This document shows positions 35,974 through 43,288 of a stretch of 47,664 bases of DNA, piece after piece. A model generated the notes under the pieces. It was given only the letters and a program-made list of their open reading frames with translations. It did no database searches and was not told the origin of the DNA. Numbering within the stretch: the stretch's first letter is position 1; every line of letters begins with the position of its first letter. Source of the stretch: Candidatus Sulfotelmatobacter sp. (lineage in GTDB: Bacteria; Acidobacteriota; Terriglobia; Terriglobales; Acidobacteriaceae); the NCBI GenBank assembly GCA_030038125.1, contig JASHPL010000210.1, forward strand, positions 1-47,664, in the 5' to 3' direction. The position numbers and the translations under genes are program-made.

Positions 35974-36482
35974 TGATTCATCCCATTGTGAAATACGGCA
36001 ACCCGGTTCTCGAAAAATCCGCTGACACCGTCACCGTATTCGACGACGAACTGCAGAAACTCATCGACGACATGTTCGAGTCAATGTACGCCGCTCATGG
36101 CGTGGGGCTCGCAGCGCCTCAAATCGGCATCGGCCGCCGCATCGCCGTCATCGACATCAGCTTCAAAGAAGATCCCAACGCCAAGCTCGTGCTCATCAAC
36201 CCCGAAATCATTCATACAGAAGGAAAGCACACCCAGAGCGAAGGTTGCCTCAGCATTCCTGATTTCCGCGAGAATGTGACCCGCCCCAATAAAGTCTCCG
36301 TCCGCGCCCAGGATATTCACGGGAAAGTTTTCGAGAAAACCGGCGACGAGCTTCTCGCCCGCGCTCTGCTGCACGAAACCGATCATCTGAACGGCAAGCT
36401 TTACATCAGCCATCTTAGCGCGCTCAAGCGGGATCTCATGAAACGCAAGATCCGCAAGCTGATCAAAGCAGGAGAATGGTAG
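35973..36482 (+). CDS. def: Peptide deformylase
   Basis: Def removes the N-formyl group from nascent proteins. The three family motifs are all present: GVGLAAPQIG, EGCLSIPDF (Cys ligand) and LLHETDHLNGKL (two His ligands and catalytic Glu). 169 aa with a basic C-terminal tail (RDLMKRKIRKLIKAGEW). The ATG at 35973 overlaps the aroC stop by one base; the track start at 35826 is inside aroC. fmt, whose product adds the formyl group, follows after 56-68 bp, the usual pairing. Confidence 0.96.
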   Translation: MIHPIVKYGNPVLEKSADTVTVFDDELQKLIDDMFESMYAAHGVGLAAPQIGIGRRIAVIDISFKEDPNAKLVLINPEIIHTEGKHTQSEGCLSIPDFRENVTRPNKVSVRAQDIHGKVFEKTGDELLARALLHETDHLNGKLYISHLSALKRDLMKRKIRKLIKAGEW

Positions 36483-36493
36483 GGATGGATCGA

Positions 36494-36545
36494 TTGAATC
36501 ATTCACTCATGAAGTCAATCATTTGCATGATTGAATGATTGGATG
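36494..36545. repeat. AT-rich nested inverted repeat at the fmt start
   Basis: In locally AT-rich DNA, TCAATCA and TGATTGA flank TTTGCA in a perfect seven-base hairpin. AATCATTCA upstream pairs instead with TGAATGATT, so two alternative stems share one arm. ATTGAAT/ATGATTG units recur, giving a near-palindrome. It fills the def-fmt gap and touches the first possible fmt ATG. Confidence 0.5.
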
Positions 36546-37492
36546 CGGCAATGACTCAATCTCTCCATCTCGTTTTCTGCGGCACTCCTCAATTTGCGGT
36601 TCCCACGCTGCAGAACCTCGCAGCCACGGGATTTCACGTGCGCCTCGTCGTGACGCAACCGGATCGCCCCAAGGGACGAGGCCTGGAACTCGTGGCCTCG
36701 CCAGTCAAAGAAGCGGCTCTTCGACTCAATCTTCCAGTTACGCAGCCCGATCGCATCAAAGCGAACGAGGAATTCCGCGCGCGGCTGGTCGCGCTGAAAC
36801 CTGATGCAATCGTCGTAGTGGGATACGGTCGAATTATCCCGCAGTGGATGCTCGACATTCCCCCGCTTGGCAACATCAATCTGCATGGCTCCCTGTTGCC
36901 GAAGTATCGCGGCGCTGCGCCGATTCAGTGGGCGATCGCGAACGGCGAAACCATCACCGGCGTCACAACCATGCGGCTCGATGCCGGGCTCGATACCGGC
37001 AACATCCTGCTTCAGCGCGAAGTGCCCATTGCCCCCGAAGATACCGCGGAAACGCTGGCCCGGCGGCTGGCCGCAATTGGCGCCGACCTGATGGTCGAAA
37101 CATTGCCGGGCCTGCAAAATGGCACGATCCAACCCCGTCCACAAGACAATGCCCAGGCGACGCTCGCTCCGATCCTGAAAAAAGAAGACGCACTCATCGA
37201 CTTCTCCCGGTCGGCCGTCGAGATTTTCAATCGCCTGCGCGGATTTCAACCTTGGCCCGGCGCCTACACGAAATTTCGCGGCAAGAATCTACAGATACTG
37301 CGAGCCAGGCCCGCCCCTGAAGCAGCGCCTCGCGCAGAACTCGGGACGGCTGGAGATCGCCTCATCGTAGGGTGTGGCGATAATACTTCGCTCGAGCTGC
37401 TCGACCTTCAATTAGAAGGCAGGAAGCCAACCTCAGCTCGCGACTTCCTTCACGGCTATCGTCCCAAGCCTGGTGAGCAGCTTGGTTCTTAA
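36539..37492 (+). CDS. fmt: Methionyl-tRNA formyltransferase
   Basis: Fmt formylates Met-tRNA(fMet) using 10-formyl-THF. LVFCGTPQFAVPTL starts the catalytic Rossmann-like domain. VTQPDRPKGRG, VVGYGRIIP and NLHGSLLPKYRGAAPIQWAI (catalytic Asn/His) follow, then LDAGLDTG. The C-terminal OB domain begins near RGFQPWPGAYTKFRG. 317 aa. Two starts are possible: ATG 36539 (MDAAMTQS) and ATG 36551 (MTQSLHLVF); the second is closer to the family start, and the first lies in the AT-rich inverted repeat. The stop TAA is part of a dispersed repeat (TAATGGAGCGG). def lies upstream and rsmB downstream. Confidence 0.95.
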   Translation: MDAAMTQSLHLVFCGTPQFAVPTLQNLAATGFHVRLVVTQPDRPKGRGLELVASPVKEAALRLNLPVTQPDRIKANEEFRARLVALKPDAIVVVGYGRIIPQWMLDIPPLGNINLHGSLLPKYRGAAPIQWAIANGETITGVTTMRLDAGLDTGNILLQREVPIAPEDTAETLARRLAAIGADLMVETLPGLQNGTIQPRPQDNAQATLAPILKKEDALIDFSRSAVEIFNRLRGFQPWPGAYTKFRGKNLQILRARPAPEAAPRAELGTAGDRLIVGCGDNTSLELLDLQLEGRKPTSARDFLHGYRPKPGEQLGS

Positions 37493-37580
37493 TGGAGCGG
37501 CGGGCGCCCCAACCGAAGAAAGCTGTAAAAAAATAATGGAGCGGCAGGCGCCTTCGCCCGCCCGGCGAGCAAAACTCGGC
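37490..37580. repeat. Two tandem copies of the GGAGCGGCAGGCGCC-type dispersed repeat
   Basis: TAATGGAGCGGCGGGCGCC (37490-37508) and TAATGGAGCGGCAGGCGCC (37534-37552) differ at one base and lie 44 bp apart. The second continues as CGCCCGGCGAGCAAAACTCG, matching the copy at 31936. The first copy supplies the TAA stop of fmt. No gene lies in the fmt-rsmB gap. Confidence 0.65.
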
Positions 37581-37611
37581 CGCAAGCAGTCCACCAGCTA
37601 GAATTGCCTCG

Positions 37612-38970
37612 ATGCCCATCTCTCCCGCGCGCTCGGCGGCCTTTGAAATTCTGATTCGCATCGACCGCGAATCCTCCTACGCGTCAGAACTGCTCCATTC
37701 CGCGACCCATGCGCGACTCTCTGCCCGGGATCACCGTCTCGCCACTGAGCTCGTGATGGGCGTTCTGCGCTGGCAGTCGCGGCTCGACGATGAGATCGCC
37801 AGAGTTTCATCCAAAGCGCCATCCAAGCTCGATCTTGAAGTGCTCATCGCTCTGCGCCTGGCTGTTTTTCAGTTCCGGCATCTCGACCGCGTGCCGCAGC
37901 ACGCCGCATTAAGCGAAAGCGTCGAGTTGATGAAACGAGCTGGCAAGCGGTCCGCGGCCCCGTTTGTGAACGCTGTCCTGCGCAAACTGGCCCGCGATAA
38001 GAAAATTTACGCTGAACCCCGCGACTACGATTCGCTAGACTCTATTGCACACGCACTGGCACATCCCTTGTGGCTGGTCGAGCGCTGGACAAGCGAATAT
38101 GGCTTGCCCGCTGCTCAAAAAATTTGCGGATACGACCAGATCATTCCGCCGATCACGCTCCGTCTCCGCGCGCCGGCCGCCGAAGCCGAGCTGCAACAGC
38201 AAGGAATCCGCACCGCTCCCGCCCAGCTCCTCCGCTCTGCTCGCTGCATCGTCTCCGGAGACGTCACAAAAAACCACGCGTTTCGCGACGGCCGCGTCGT
38301 CATTCAGGACGAAGGATCGCAACTGGTTGCGAACCTCGTCGATCAGAATGATGCATCACACCCCGGCCGTCGCATTCTCGACTGTTGCGCTGCGCCGGGT
38401 GGAAAAACGCTGGCCATCGCCGATCGCAATCCGCACGCCGCTATCACCGCGGTGGAATTGCATTCTCATCGCGCACGGCTGCTTGAGAAGATTCTGCATG
38501 TGGCCGATGCCAAGAACCGAGTTCACGTCATCGTAGCCGATGCCCAGCGGCTGCCGTTCACCCTCGCTTTTGACCGCGTTCTTGCGGACGTCCCATGTTC
38601 CGGCACAGGCACGCTGGCTCGCCATCCCGAAATCAAATGGCGACTCCGGCTTGACGACCTTCAAGATCTGCAAACGCGTCAGTGCGCGATTTTGCGCTCA
38701 GCTCTCGCGCAAGTTGTCCGTGGTGGTCGCCTCGTTTATTCCACCTGCTCTTTGGAAAGAGAAGAAAATGAATGCGTGGTTGAGCGGATACGAGCCGAAA
38801 ATCACTCGTTCCGGCTGATCGATTGTCGTGCGGAAGTGGAGCGCATGAAACTCACCGGCGAACTCGTCTGGCCCGAAGCAGCCTCGCTCACTCGTGGTCC
38901 GTACCTGCGAACGATTCCAGGGATTCATCCCTGCGATGGTTTTTTCGCCGCCATCCTCGAAAGAATCTAA
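37612..38970 (+). CDS. rsmB: 16S rRNA (cytosine(967)-C5)-methyltransferase
   Basis: RsmB methylates C967 of 16S rRNA. Residues 1-140 form the NusB-like RNA-binding domain (RSAAFEILIRIDRESSYAS, LATELVMGVLRWQSRLD, FVNAVLRKLAR). The SAM-binding domain has DCCAAPGGKTLAIAD, motif IV DVPCSGTGTLARHPEIKW (catalytic Cys in PCSG) and motif VI YSTCSLEREENE (second Cys). 452 aa, near the E. coli length. It follows fmt as in many bacteria. It converges with the PASTA gene, with only a dispersed repeat between them. Confidence 0.94.
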   Translation: MPISPARSAAFEILIRIDRESSYASELLHSATHARLSARDHRLATELVMGVLRWQSRLDDEIARVSSKAPSKLDLEVLIALRLAVFQFRHLDRVPQHAALSESVELMKRAGKRSAAPFVNAVLRKLARDKKIYAEPRDYDSLDSIAHALAHPLWLVERWTSEYGLPAAQKICGYDQIIPPITLRLRAPAAEAELQQQGIRTAPAQLLRSARCIVSGDVTKNHAFRDGRVVIQDEGSQLVANLVDQNDASHPGRRILDCCAAPGGKTLAIADRNPHAAITAVELHSHRARLLEKILHVADAKNRVHVIVADAQRLPFTLAFDRVLADVPCSGTGTLARHPEIKWRLRLDDLQDLQTRQCAILRSALAQVVRGGRLVYSTCSLEREENECVVERIRAENHSFRLIDCRAEVERMKLTGELVWPEAASLTRGPYLRTIPGIHPCDGFFAAILERI

Positions 38971-39001
38971 CGTCATTCCGAACGCAGCGAGGAATCTGCT
39001 T
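38971..39001. repeat. GTCATTCCGAACGCAGCGAGGAATCT dispersed repeat
   Basis: It begins at the base after the rsmB stop codon and fills most of the 44-bp convergent gap to the PASTA gene. The sequence GTCATTCCGAACGCAGCGAG followed by GAATCTGCTT is a well-known type of dispersed repeat in acidobacterial genomes. The purF-prmC gap has a related copy. Confidence 0.6.
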
Positions 39002-39014
39002 CATCCGGACCTCT

Positions 39015-39833
39015 TCACCGAACCTCAAAACTTATCGTCACGCCCGCAACAATCTTCTGTCCGGCGGCGGGCACTTGCGACACGATGATGCTCCCCGGAG
39101 ACGGTTGTGGTGGGGATGGGAATGGGAGTGGCGCTGTCGTTGCCGGTGTTGTTGTTGCTGACGCTGCTTGCGTTTCCCCGGTCCCGGTTGAATTTGTGTC
39201 TTGTACTGGCGCGATCGGCGGCGGCGCGACACTCACATTCCCCAACCTGAACCCCGCATCCTGCAACGTCCGGCTTGCCGTCCCCAGCGATTGGCCAATG
39301 AAGCTCGGCATGACGAAGGCCTGTGGTTCGGCTGCCGTCGTGAGCAGAAGACTGATTTTCGGCGCGAGGACATCGGTCGCATTGGCCGGCGGACTCTGTG
39401 ATACCACCTGGTCTGGCGGGATGCCAGGCGCCTCCATTTCGGCCATCGACGCCACGTCCAGCCCGCGGCGCCGAATATTCAGTTCCGCCGCATGTTCGCT
39501 CTCGCCCGTCACGTCCGGTATGGCAACCCGCGTTGGCCCAAGACTCTGCGCCAGGCGAATTTGCCATCCCCGGCGTACCTTGGTCTCCGGCAGCGGGAGC
39601 TGCGACATGATCCTGCCTTCCGCAATCTGCGGGCTGTAATATTGCCTCTCGATCGTCATTTGCAATCCCAGCCCAACTACTTTGCGTTCTGCTTCCGCGG
39701 GAGTAAGGCCAACCAGCTCGGGCACCGCAACCTCCTGGCCGTGAATGGCAAATCGCATGGCAGTCAGCGCCGACACCATCGCCACGATCACCAGCACGAG
39801 CGCCAGTAACGCGAATCGAATCGCAGATCTCAT
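39015..39833 (-). CDS. PASTA-domain membrane-anchored protein
   Basis: A 272-aa protein. One N-terminal transmembrane anchor (IRFALLALVLVIVAMVSALTA) is followed by three PASTA repeats: VAVPELVGLTPAEAERKVVG, then VAIPDVTGESEHAAELNIRR, then FVMPSFIGQSLGTASRTLQD. The last is split by a low-complexity Thr/Ala/Pro loop (ASATTTPATTAPLPFPSPPQ) before SIIVSQVPAAGQKI. PASTA domains usually bind peptidoglycan fragments in Ser/Thr kinases or PBPs; here no kinase or transpeptidase domain is attached. The track start at 39917 is too long; the ATG at 39833 places the anchor at the N-terminus. It converges on rsmB. Confidence 0.87.
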   Translation of the reverse strand: MRSAIRFALLALVLVIVAMVSALTAMRFAIHGQEVAVPELVGLTPAEAERKVVGLGLQMTIERQYYSPQIAEGRIMSQLPLPETKVRRGWQIRLAQSLGPTRVAIPDVTGESEHAAELNIRRRGLDVASMAEMEAPGIPPDQVVSQSPPANATDVLAPKISLLLTTAAEPQAFVMPSFIGQSLGTASRTLQDAGFRLGNVSVAPPPIAPVQDTNSTGTGETQAASATTTPATTAPLPFPSPPQPSPGSIIVSQVPAAGQKIVAGVTISFEVR

Positions 39834-40149
39834 GTCAGGGAATGTTCGCTTAACGCCAATTATATTCTCCCGAGGGAACCGGAAAAGATTGGCGCGGACT
39901 AGACACCATCTCGCCAATGGTTTGGGAAGGGCGCTAACTTCAAGTCGTGCCGCGGAAGGGTGGCGCTTGAGCGCCGACTCGACGCCAGCTTTTTATGCTG
40001 GACCTTAGCCACCCCGGAAACTCAGCGCCACGCTTGGCGATCTGGATTATGATGATAGGCAGCGTATAGGTCGTCGGATAACTCGGGTGTCCAGAGGAAG
40101 ACCCACCTTCCTTAACCGGGATACGCCCACGACGTAAGGCAAACTTGCT
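39834..40149. repeat. Intergenic region with a structured palindromic repeat (39958-40014)
   Basis: These 316 bp hold no supported gene. The outer arms GGGTGGC (39958-39964) and GCCACCC (40008-40014) are perfectly complementary. Inside are two further hairpins, GGCGC-TTGA-GCGCC (about 39962-39975) and CCAGC-TTTTTAT-GCTGG (39985-40001). The GACGCCAGCTTTTTATGCTG motif is a dispersed-repeat type I associate with acidobacteria. The rest separates the divergent PASTA gene and secreted-protein gene and may contain their promoters. Confidence 0.5.
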
Positions 40150-40806
40150 GTGCGTAAAATGATTCTCATTTCGCTGCTCGCTGTGCTTACACCTTGCGCC
40201 GATGCGCAGCGAGGAGGATTCTCCGGTCCTCATTTTTCGCCGTCGTTCGCGCAGCATTTCGGGCCATATCGGTCCGGCTACGGACGCGGCTACGCCGCTT
40301 TCCCGTTTTTCTGGGATTATCCCGACGATCTTCTGGACGCCGGCTATGCAGCTCAAGCTCAGGCCCCGGTCATCGTCGTGCAATCTTCCGCTGCGCCACA
40401 GCCCACCCCCGAGCCGATTCACTCTTCTGCCCAACCGCTGCTCATCGAGTTGCAAGGCGACCGCTACGTTCAGATTCAGGGCGAGGATAATTCCGGATCG
40501 CAGATGATCAATCGGCCCTCAACAAAACTTCAGCCCGGCGATACTCCCAACGCCGACAGCGCGTCCTCGGAAGAATCGCCCTCTGTGGTCCTGGTCTTTC
40601 GTGATGGCCATCGAGAGAACATCTCGAACTACACCATCACCAATGGAGTTTTATTCGTTCAGGCTAACTACTACACGGAAGGATTTTGGAATAAGCGGAT
40701 CGAACTTTCCTCTTTAAACGTTCCTCAAACCATCGACGAAAACCGCATTCGCGGCCTCTCCTTCCGGCTTCCCGCTGCGCCGAATCAGGTCATGGTGGGG
40801 CCGTAA
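40150..40806 (+). CDS. Secreted protein of unknown function
   Basis: A signal peptide (ILISLLAVLTPCADAQ, cleavage about residue 19) is followed by a Gly/Phe/Tyr/Ser-rich stretch (about 20-60). A Pro/Ser-rich spacer follows, then a C-terminal folded part (PSVVLVFRDGHRENISNYTI ... NGVLFVQANYYTEGFWNKRI) that looks like a small beta domain. I do not recognise a named family. The start may be GTG 40150 or ATG 40159. 218 aa. The downstream amidohydrolase gene follows by 75 bp. The C-terminal part reads as a real protein with normal codon use, so it is unlikely to be a spurious ORF. Confidence 0.75.
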   Translation: MRKMILISLLAVLTPCADAQRGGFSGPHFSPSFAQHFGPYRSGYGRGYAAFPFFWDYPDDLLDAGYAAQAQAPVIVVQSSAAPQPTPEPIHSSAQPLLIELQGDRYVQIQGEDNSGSQMINRPSTKLQPGDTPNADSASSEESPSVVLVFRDGHRENISNYTITNGVLFVQANYYTEGFWNKRIELSSLNVPQTIDENRIRGLSFRLPAAPNQVMVGP

Positions 40807-40881
40807 GCCACGAACACCGGCACTTCTTCAGGCGTACAATCCTGTTCGTCGTTAAATCAATCCATCGGGAATTGCCGCCCT

Positions 40882-42054
40882 ATGAACCGCAGATCGTTTT
40901 TGAAATGGACCAACTTCGCCGGCTTGACGACCGCGTTGCCTCTCAAACTGTTTGGTCTGAATTCTGCACATCCCGCCGAGACCCAGGCTTCTCGATCGGC
41001 CGCTCAAACCCAGACGAAAAATGCAGCCTCGCCTGAGACCATTCTGCTCAAAGATTATCGGCCGATTTCGATCTATAAAGTTCCGGTTACAACCATCGCC
41101 AAAGCCAAATACCCGGTGATCGACATGCACTCGCATCCCTACGCCAAGACCGCGCAGGAAATCGACCAATGGGTCCGCAACATGGATGAAGTTGGCATCG
41201 AGAAAACGATCATCTTAACCATGGCCACCGGCGAGGAGTTCGACCGCATCCACGAGAAATATTCGAAATATCCCGAACGCTTCGAGATGTGGTGCGGCTT
41301 TGATTTCACCGATTACGACAAGCCCGGGTTTGGCCCCGCTGCCGTGAAGGAATTAGAACGATGTCAGCAAGCGGGCGCGCGCGGCGTCGGAGAAATTCAC
41401 GACAAAGGCAAGGGATTGCGCTCAGGAAAATCGAATGCCCCGGGAATGCATCCCGACGATCCGCGCGTAGACGCACTCTTTGAAAAATGCGGCGAGCTGG
41501 GCCTGCCCATCAGTCTGCATGTCGCAGATCCCATCTGGATGTACCAGAAAATGGACCGCCATAATGACGGCCTCATGAACGCTTATTACTGGCGCCTCGA
41601 CAATCAGCCCGGAATCGTCGATTTGTCGGGAATGGTCGACATTCTCGAGCGCACGCTGGCACGACATCCGAACACAACCTTCGTCGCATGCCATTTTGCG
41701 AATCTCGATTATGATTTAGCGCGATTGGGCGAAGTGCTCGAACGGCATCCCAACCTCTATGCCGATATCTCCGCTCGCTACGCCGAGACTGCCCCGATTC
41801 CGCGCTTCACCGCCGCGTTTTACGCCAGGCATGCGGATCGGCTCGTTTATGGCACCGACATGGGATTTGACCAGCACATGTATCACATCACTTTCCGAAT
41901 TCTCGAATCGCTCGACGAGCATTTCTACGAGATCGATCAGTTTTCCTACCATTGGAGTCTGAACGGACTTGGACTCGACGATGCAATCCTGAAACAGGTC
42001 TATCACGATAATGCGGCAAACCTGCTGTCTGCGCGCCGCCCCCGTTCGGCATAG
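40882..42054 (+). CDS. Tat-exported amidohydrolase family protein
   Basis: A 390-aa amidohydrolase_2-type (COG2159-like) TIM barrel. The N-terminal NRRSFLKWTNFAGLTTALPL is a twin-arginine signal, so the enzyme is exported folded, probably with its metal. Barrel motifs are VIDMHSHPYAKT (strand-1 His pair), LPISLHVADP, TTFVACHFANLDYDL and VYGTDMGFDQHMY (metal Asp). No decarboxylase-specific feature lets me choose a substrate. It sits between an unknown secreted protein and a membrane protein, all on the plus strand with short gaps. Confidence 0.87.
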   Translation: MNRRSFLKWTNFAGLTTALPLKLFGLNSAHPAETQASRSAAQTQTKNAASPETILLKDYRPISIYKVPVTTIAKAKYPVIDMHSHPYAKTAQEIDQWVRNMDEVGIEKTIILTMATGEEFDRIHEKYSKYPERFEMWCGFDFTDYDKPGFGPAAVKELERCQQAGARGVGEIHDKGKGLRSGKSNAPGMHPDDPRVDALFEKCGELGLPISLHVADPIWMYQKMDRHNDGLMNAYYWRLDNQPGIVDLSGMVDILERTLARHPNTTFVACHFANLDYDLARLGEVLERHPNLYADISARYAETAPIPRFTAAFYARHADRLVYGTDMGFDQHMYHITFRILESLDEHFYEIDQFSYHWSLNGLGLDDAILKQVYHDNAANLLSARRPRSA

Positions 42055-42096
42055 CGGTTCATCGACAATCCCTTTTCCTCAGCCTACAATCTGCAC

Positions 42097-42600
42097 ATGA
42101 GCAGTCTGGGTGAGCAGACTCCGGTCGCCGAAGAGCGCGATTTCAGCCGCCTCATCATTGCCCTCGCGGTAGCTGGCGTCATCGCGATTATGCTCGGCCT
42201 TGCATTTTTTCTACGCGAACCGGCGAAACCCATAAAGACTGTCCCAACCTACGCTGCCAATCTAAATTTTTCCGATTTCAAGATGAGTGCGGCCGAGAAC
42301 TTTATCGGCGCCACCGTCAGCTATATGGATGGCAACGTCACCAACACCGGCGACAGAACCGTCACCCATGCGGTCGTGGAAGTGATCTTTAAAGATGAGC
42401 TCGGGCAGCTGGTGCAACAGGAGGACGTTCCGTTGCGCGTGCTCAAGACCAGCGGTCCCTATCCTGAGGCCGTCGACTTGAGCGTGTATCCCTTGCCTCC
42501 AGGCCAAACCCAACCTTTTCGACTTACGTTCGATAGCATCTCGGCGCAATGGAACCGGCAATATCCAGAGGTCCACGCCACCGACGTGACCGTGAAATAG
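42097..42600 (+). CDS. Single-pass membrane protein, DUF2393/FxLYD-like
   Basis: A 167-aa protein with one transmembrane helix (LIIALAVAGVIAIMLGLAFF, about residues 19-38). The extracytoplasmic beta domain (GNVTNTGDRTVTHAVVEVIF ... PLPPGQTQPFRLTFDSI) resembles DUF2393 or FxLYD domains, which are immunoglobulin-like and of unknown role. The ATG at 42097 comes 42 bp after the amidohydrolase, suggesting co-transcription. The stop at 42600 is followed directly by a gene remnant. Confidence 0.75.
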   Translation: MSSLGEQTPVAEERDFSRLIIALAVAGVIAIMLGLAFFLREPAKPIKTVPTYAANLNFSDFKMSAAENFIGATVSYMDGNVTNTGDRTVTHAVVEVIFKDELGQLVQQEDVPLRVLKTSGPYPEAVDLSVYPLPPGQTQPFRLTFDSISAQWNRQYPEVHATDVTVK

Positions 42601-42850
42601 GTGGTGACTCAGGTCAAGAGTAATGCAGATTTGGCAACGGTCCTCGGCAATGTATCAGCCTTGCTCCATCTGGATAAGGAACCGAACGGGTTGGCAGCAG
42701 TCCAATACTGTATTAGCGAACTTCTGCGCAATGTTCTGGGGCACTCGGGGTCAAAAGAGAAAGCATATGTGTGCGCTCAGCGATACACGAGCAACCCGCC
42801 TCGCGTGTCGATTGCAGTAGCGGATTGCGGCGTCGGAATCGCTTCAGCCC
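42601..42850 (+). pseudogene. Truncated histidine-kinase-type ATPase (HATPase) fragment
   Basis: The reading frame from 42601 encodes VQYCISELLRNVLGHSGSKE (N-box) and PRVSIAVADCGVGI (G1-box), hallmarks of GHKL ATPase domains of anti-sigma or histidine-kinase-like proteins. The similarity stops right after GVGI; the G2 lid and the rest of the ATP site are missing. The N-terminal region before the ATPase is also missing, since the frame begins at the stop codon of the preceding gene. The ORF then runs on without family sense to 43014. It is a remnant, not a working ATPase. Confidence 0.62.
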
Positions 42851-42853
42851 TTC

Positions 42854-43039
42854 CTATGCCTACACGATGCCGGTACGAACTGGACCACAGGGTATCCGAC
42901 GGTGAAGATCGCCGTGGATGGAACGTGGGCAGGCGCAAATCACGGGAACCCGTATTTCTCGATCCCTGTCGATCCGGAAGAACATCAAAGCGTAAACTCA
43001 CTTTTCACAATTGAAAAACGAACGGAAGATGGGGCCTGA
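42854..43039 (+). pseudogene. DUF2846-like C-terminal fragment joined to the ATPase remnant
   Basis: In another frame from about 42854 the DNA encodes TVKIAVDGTWAGANHGNPYF and SIPVDPEEHQSV, ending at TGA 43037-43039. The VDG.W.GAN.GN.YF...PGEH-like pattern fits DUF2846-type domains of small secreted or lipoproteins. It has no start codon or signal peptide of its own and begins where the ATPase similarity ends. It is probably the 3' end of another gene brought in by a deletion. From 43040 to 43288 I see no supported gene. Confidence 0.5.
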
Positions 43040-43288
43040 AATCGATGTGCTCGTTTCGGTGCTTTCCATCAAATTCAATTTCGAGTAAAGGCGCGGCTCC
43101 TGTTCGGGTCACCAGAATTCCACTTTCAACTACTTTCTGCGACGCGTGAGAGGACAGCGGCACGGGAGTGGTCAGAGTTGGACCAGTTATTTCACGAGTA
43201 CCAATCGGGGTGCTCGATGAACCACTGTGCCCGATGTGCGCGTCGTATAAAGCTGAGATATACCCACATCGGCTCCTCAACCTACTGA

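Noticed and set aside
36515-37249. 244-aa minus-strand ORF opposite fmt
   Set aside because: Shadow frame; fmt motifs are unambiguous on the plus strand.
37040-37320. Short ORFs inside fmt and similar genes read as small proteins
   Set aside because: All lie wholly within strong coding regions in other frames and have no ribosome-binding sites or motifs.
43005-43280. 91-aa minus-strand ORF just downstream of the S53 gene
   Set aside because: The stretch ESGILVTRTGAAPLLEIEFDG looks protein-like, but I cannot match it to a family and it lacks a credible start; it may be another remnant, but the evidence is too thin for a feature.
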